DNA of 6,227 nucleotides from Acholeplasmatales bacterium (lineage in GTDB: Bacteria > Bacillota_I > Bacilli_A > Acholeplasmatales > Anaeroplasmataceae), in contig CAAGJD010000228.1 in assembly GCA_900770055.1 (NCBI GenBank), positions 1-6,227 on the forward strand, read 5' to 3'. The notes under the pieces are model-generated. The model saw only the letters and a list, made by a program, of their open reading frames with translations, was not told where the DNA came from and made no database searches. The number at the start of each line of letters is the position of its first letter. Position 1 is the first letter of the stretch. Both the position numbers and the translations under genes were made by a program. Below, one piece after another: positions 5,356 through 6,227 of the stretch.

Positions 5356-6227
5356 ATGAAAAGGATAAATTTTATTTTTATTTCTCCTGCATTTCCTAAA
5401 AATTATTTTAATTTTTGTGATAGATTAAAGAGAAATAAGGTTAACGTATTAGGAATTGGTGATACTCCATATAATGAATTAGATCAAAAGGTTAAGGACT
5501 CTTTAACTGAATATTACCGAGTTAATTCCTTAGAGAACTATGATGAAGTATATAGAGCAGTTGCCTTCTTTGCTTTTAAGTATGGTAAAATTGATTATCT
5601 AGAATCAAATAATGAATATTGGCTTAGAAGCGATGCAAAATTAAGAACAGATTTCAATATTACTGGCGCAAAGCTTGATGATGTAATTAGCTTTACATCA
5701 AAAAGTAATATGAAGGAATTTTATAAGAAGGCTGGAGTACCTGTAGCTAGATATAAGTTTTCAACAAATTATGAAGAGGATTTAGCATTCATTAAAACTG
5801 TTGAATTCCCTGTAGTTGTGAAGCCTGATGTTGGTGTTGGTGCTCAAGCAACCTATAAAATTAAAAATGAAGAGGATTTACTTAACTTCCATAAAAGTAA
5901 TCCAATGGTACCATACATAATTGAGGAGTTTATATCAGGTGATATTGTTTCATGTGATGGTATTTGTGATAAGGATTCTAATATTGTTTTTGCAGATAAT
6001 GAAATCTTCCCTCCTTCTATTATGGATATAGTAAATGAAAACCTTGAGGTTTCATACTATGTAAATAAGGAGGTACCTGAAAATGTATTAAAGGCTGGTC
6101 AAAATGTAATTAAAGCATTTAATATAAAATCACGTTATTTCCATTTAGAATTCTTTAGATTAACAAAAGATAAAAAAGGATTAGGAAAAAGTGGTGATAT
6201 CGTAGCCCTAGAGGTTAATATGAGACC
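5356..6227 (+). CDS. ATP-grasp domain protein, probable carboxylate-amine (or thiol) ligase, C-terminus beyond window
   Basis: The 290 codons seen have no stop. ATP-grasp enzymes activate a carboxylate as an acylphosphate with ATP and join it to an amine or thiol. Residues about 1-110 form a Rossmann-like preATP-grasp domain (MKRINFIFISPAFPKNYFNF at the start). The ATP-grasp fold follows: KSNMKEFYKKAGVPV (116-130), the ATP-binding lysine K156 in VVVKPDVGVGA, the hinge EEF (190-192), the basic/acidic pair in YFHLEFF (261-267), and the metal-binding motif LEVNMR (285-290) at the window edge, with E286 and N288 as likely Mg ligands. Related proteins are usually about 380-420 residues, so perhaps 100 are missing. 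ATG 5356 is chosen over the in-frame ATG 5341 because GGGGGT sits 7 nt upstream of 5356, whereas nothing like a ribosome site precedes 5341. The substrate is unknown; the closest resemblance is to the PurK/carbamoyl-phosphate-synthase-like and dipeptide-ligase-like groups. Confidence 0.85.
   Translation, partial: MKRINFIFISPAFPKNYFNFCDRLKRNKVNVLGIGDTPYNELDQKVKDSLTEYYRVNSLENYDEVYRAVAFFAFKYGKIDYLESNNEYWLRSDAKLRTDFNITGAKLDDVISFTSKSNMKEFYKKAGVPVARYKFSTNYEEDLAFIKTVEFPVVVKPDVGVGAQATYKIKNEEDLLNFHKSNPMVPYIIEEFISGDIVSCDGICDKDSNIVFADNEIFPPSIMDIVNENLEVSYYVNKEVPENVLKAGQNVIKAFNIKSRYFHLEFFRLTKDKKGLGKSGDIVALEVNMR

Overview
The window comes from an AT-rich bacterium that uses the standard genetic code: Trp codons read TGG and none of the genes is interrupted by TGA. 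Gene content, ideal sigma-A-type promoters with extended -10 boxes, AGGAGG-type ribosome sites and compact hairpin-plus-T terminators all suggest a low-GC Bacillota (Bacilli/Erysipelotrichia-like, possibly an uncultured gut lineage). The lineage is inference; the gene families alone do not fix it. The first 20 bases are not genomic. They are the 3' end of the Illumina read-1 adapter, so the window starts at an assembly or contig end.

Layout from left to right. On the minus strand lies a LysR-family regulator, cut off after its DNA-binding domain by the contig end (21-277) and with a near-perfect promoter of its own. Next come the lon terminator and a complete ATP-dependent protease Lon (394-2709). 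The lon control region follows, with a promoter whose -35 box lies inside a perfect inverted repeat. Then come the tig terminator, a complete trigger factor gene (2854-4140), and a tig leader of about 90 nt that holds a strong Shine-Dalgarno sequence separated from the start codon by a hairpin. A terminator precedes an unrecognised six-helix membrane protein (4414-5157). Divergent promoters share the 198-nt gap 5158-5355. The only plus-strand gene is an ATP-grasp ligase that runs off the right edge (5356-6227).

Trigger factor folds nascent chains at the ribosome exit and Lon degrades proteins that fail to fold, so tig and lon form a small protein-quality-control locus. Each has its own promoter and terminator, so they are neighbours with independent control rather than one operon. 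The clpP/clpX genes that often sit next to tig are absent from the interval. The membrane protein, the LysR regulator and the ATP-grasp enzyme are separate transcription units with no visible functional tie to the chaperone and protease pair.

I saw no tRNA, rRNA, CRISPR array or insertion sequence. No new multi-gene system is apparent. The most interesting signals are regulatory: the lon operator-like palindrome and the structured tig leader.
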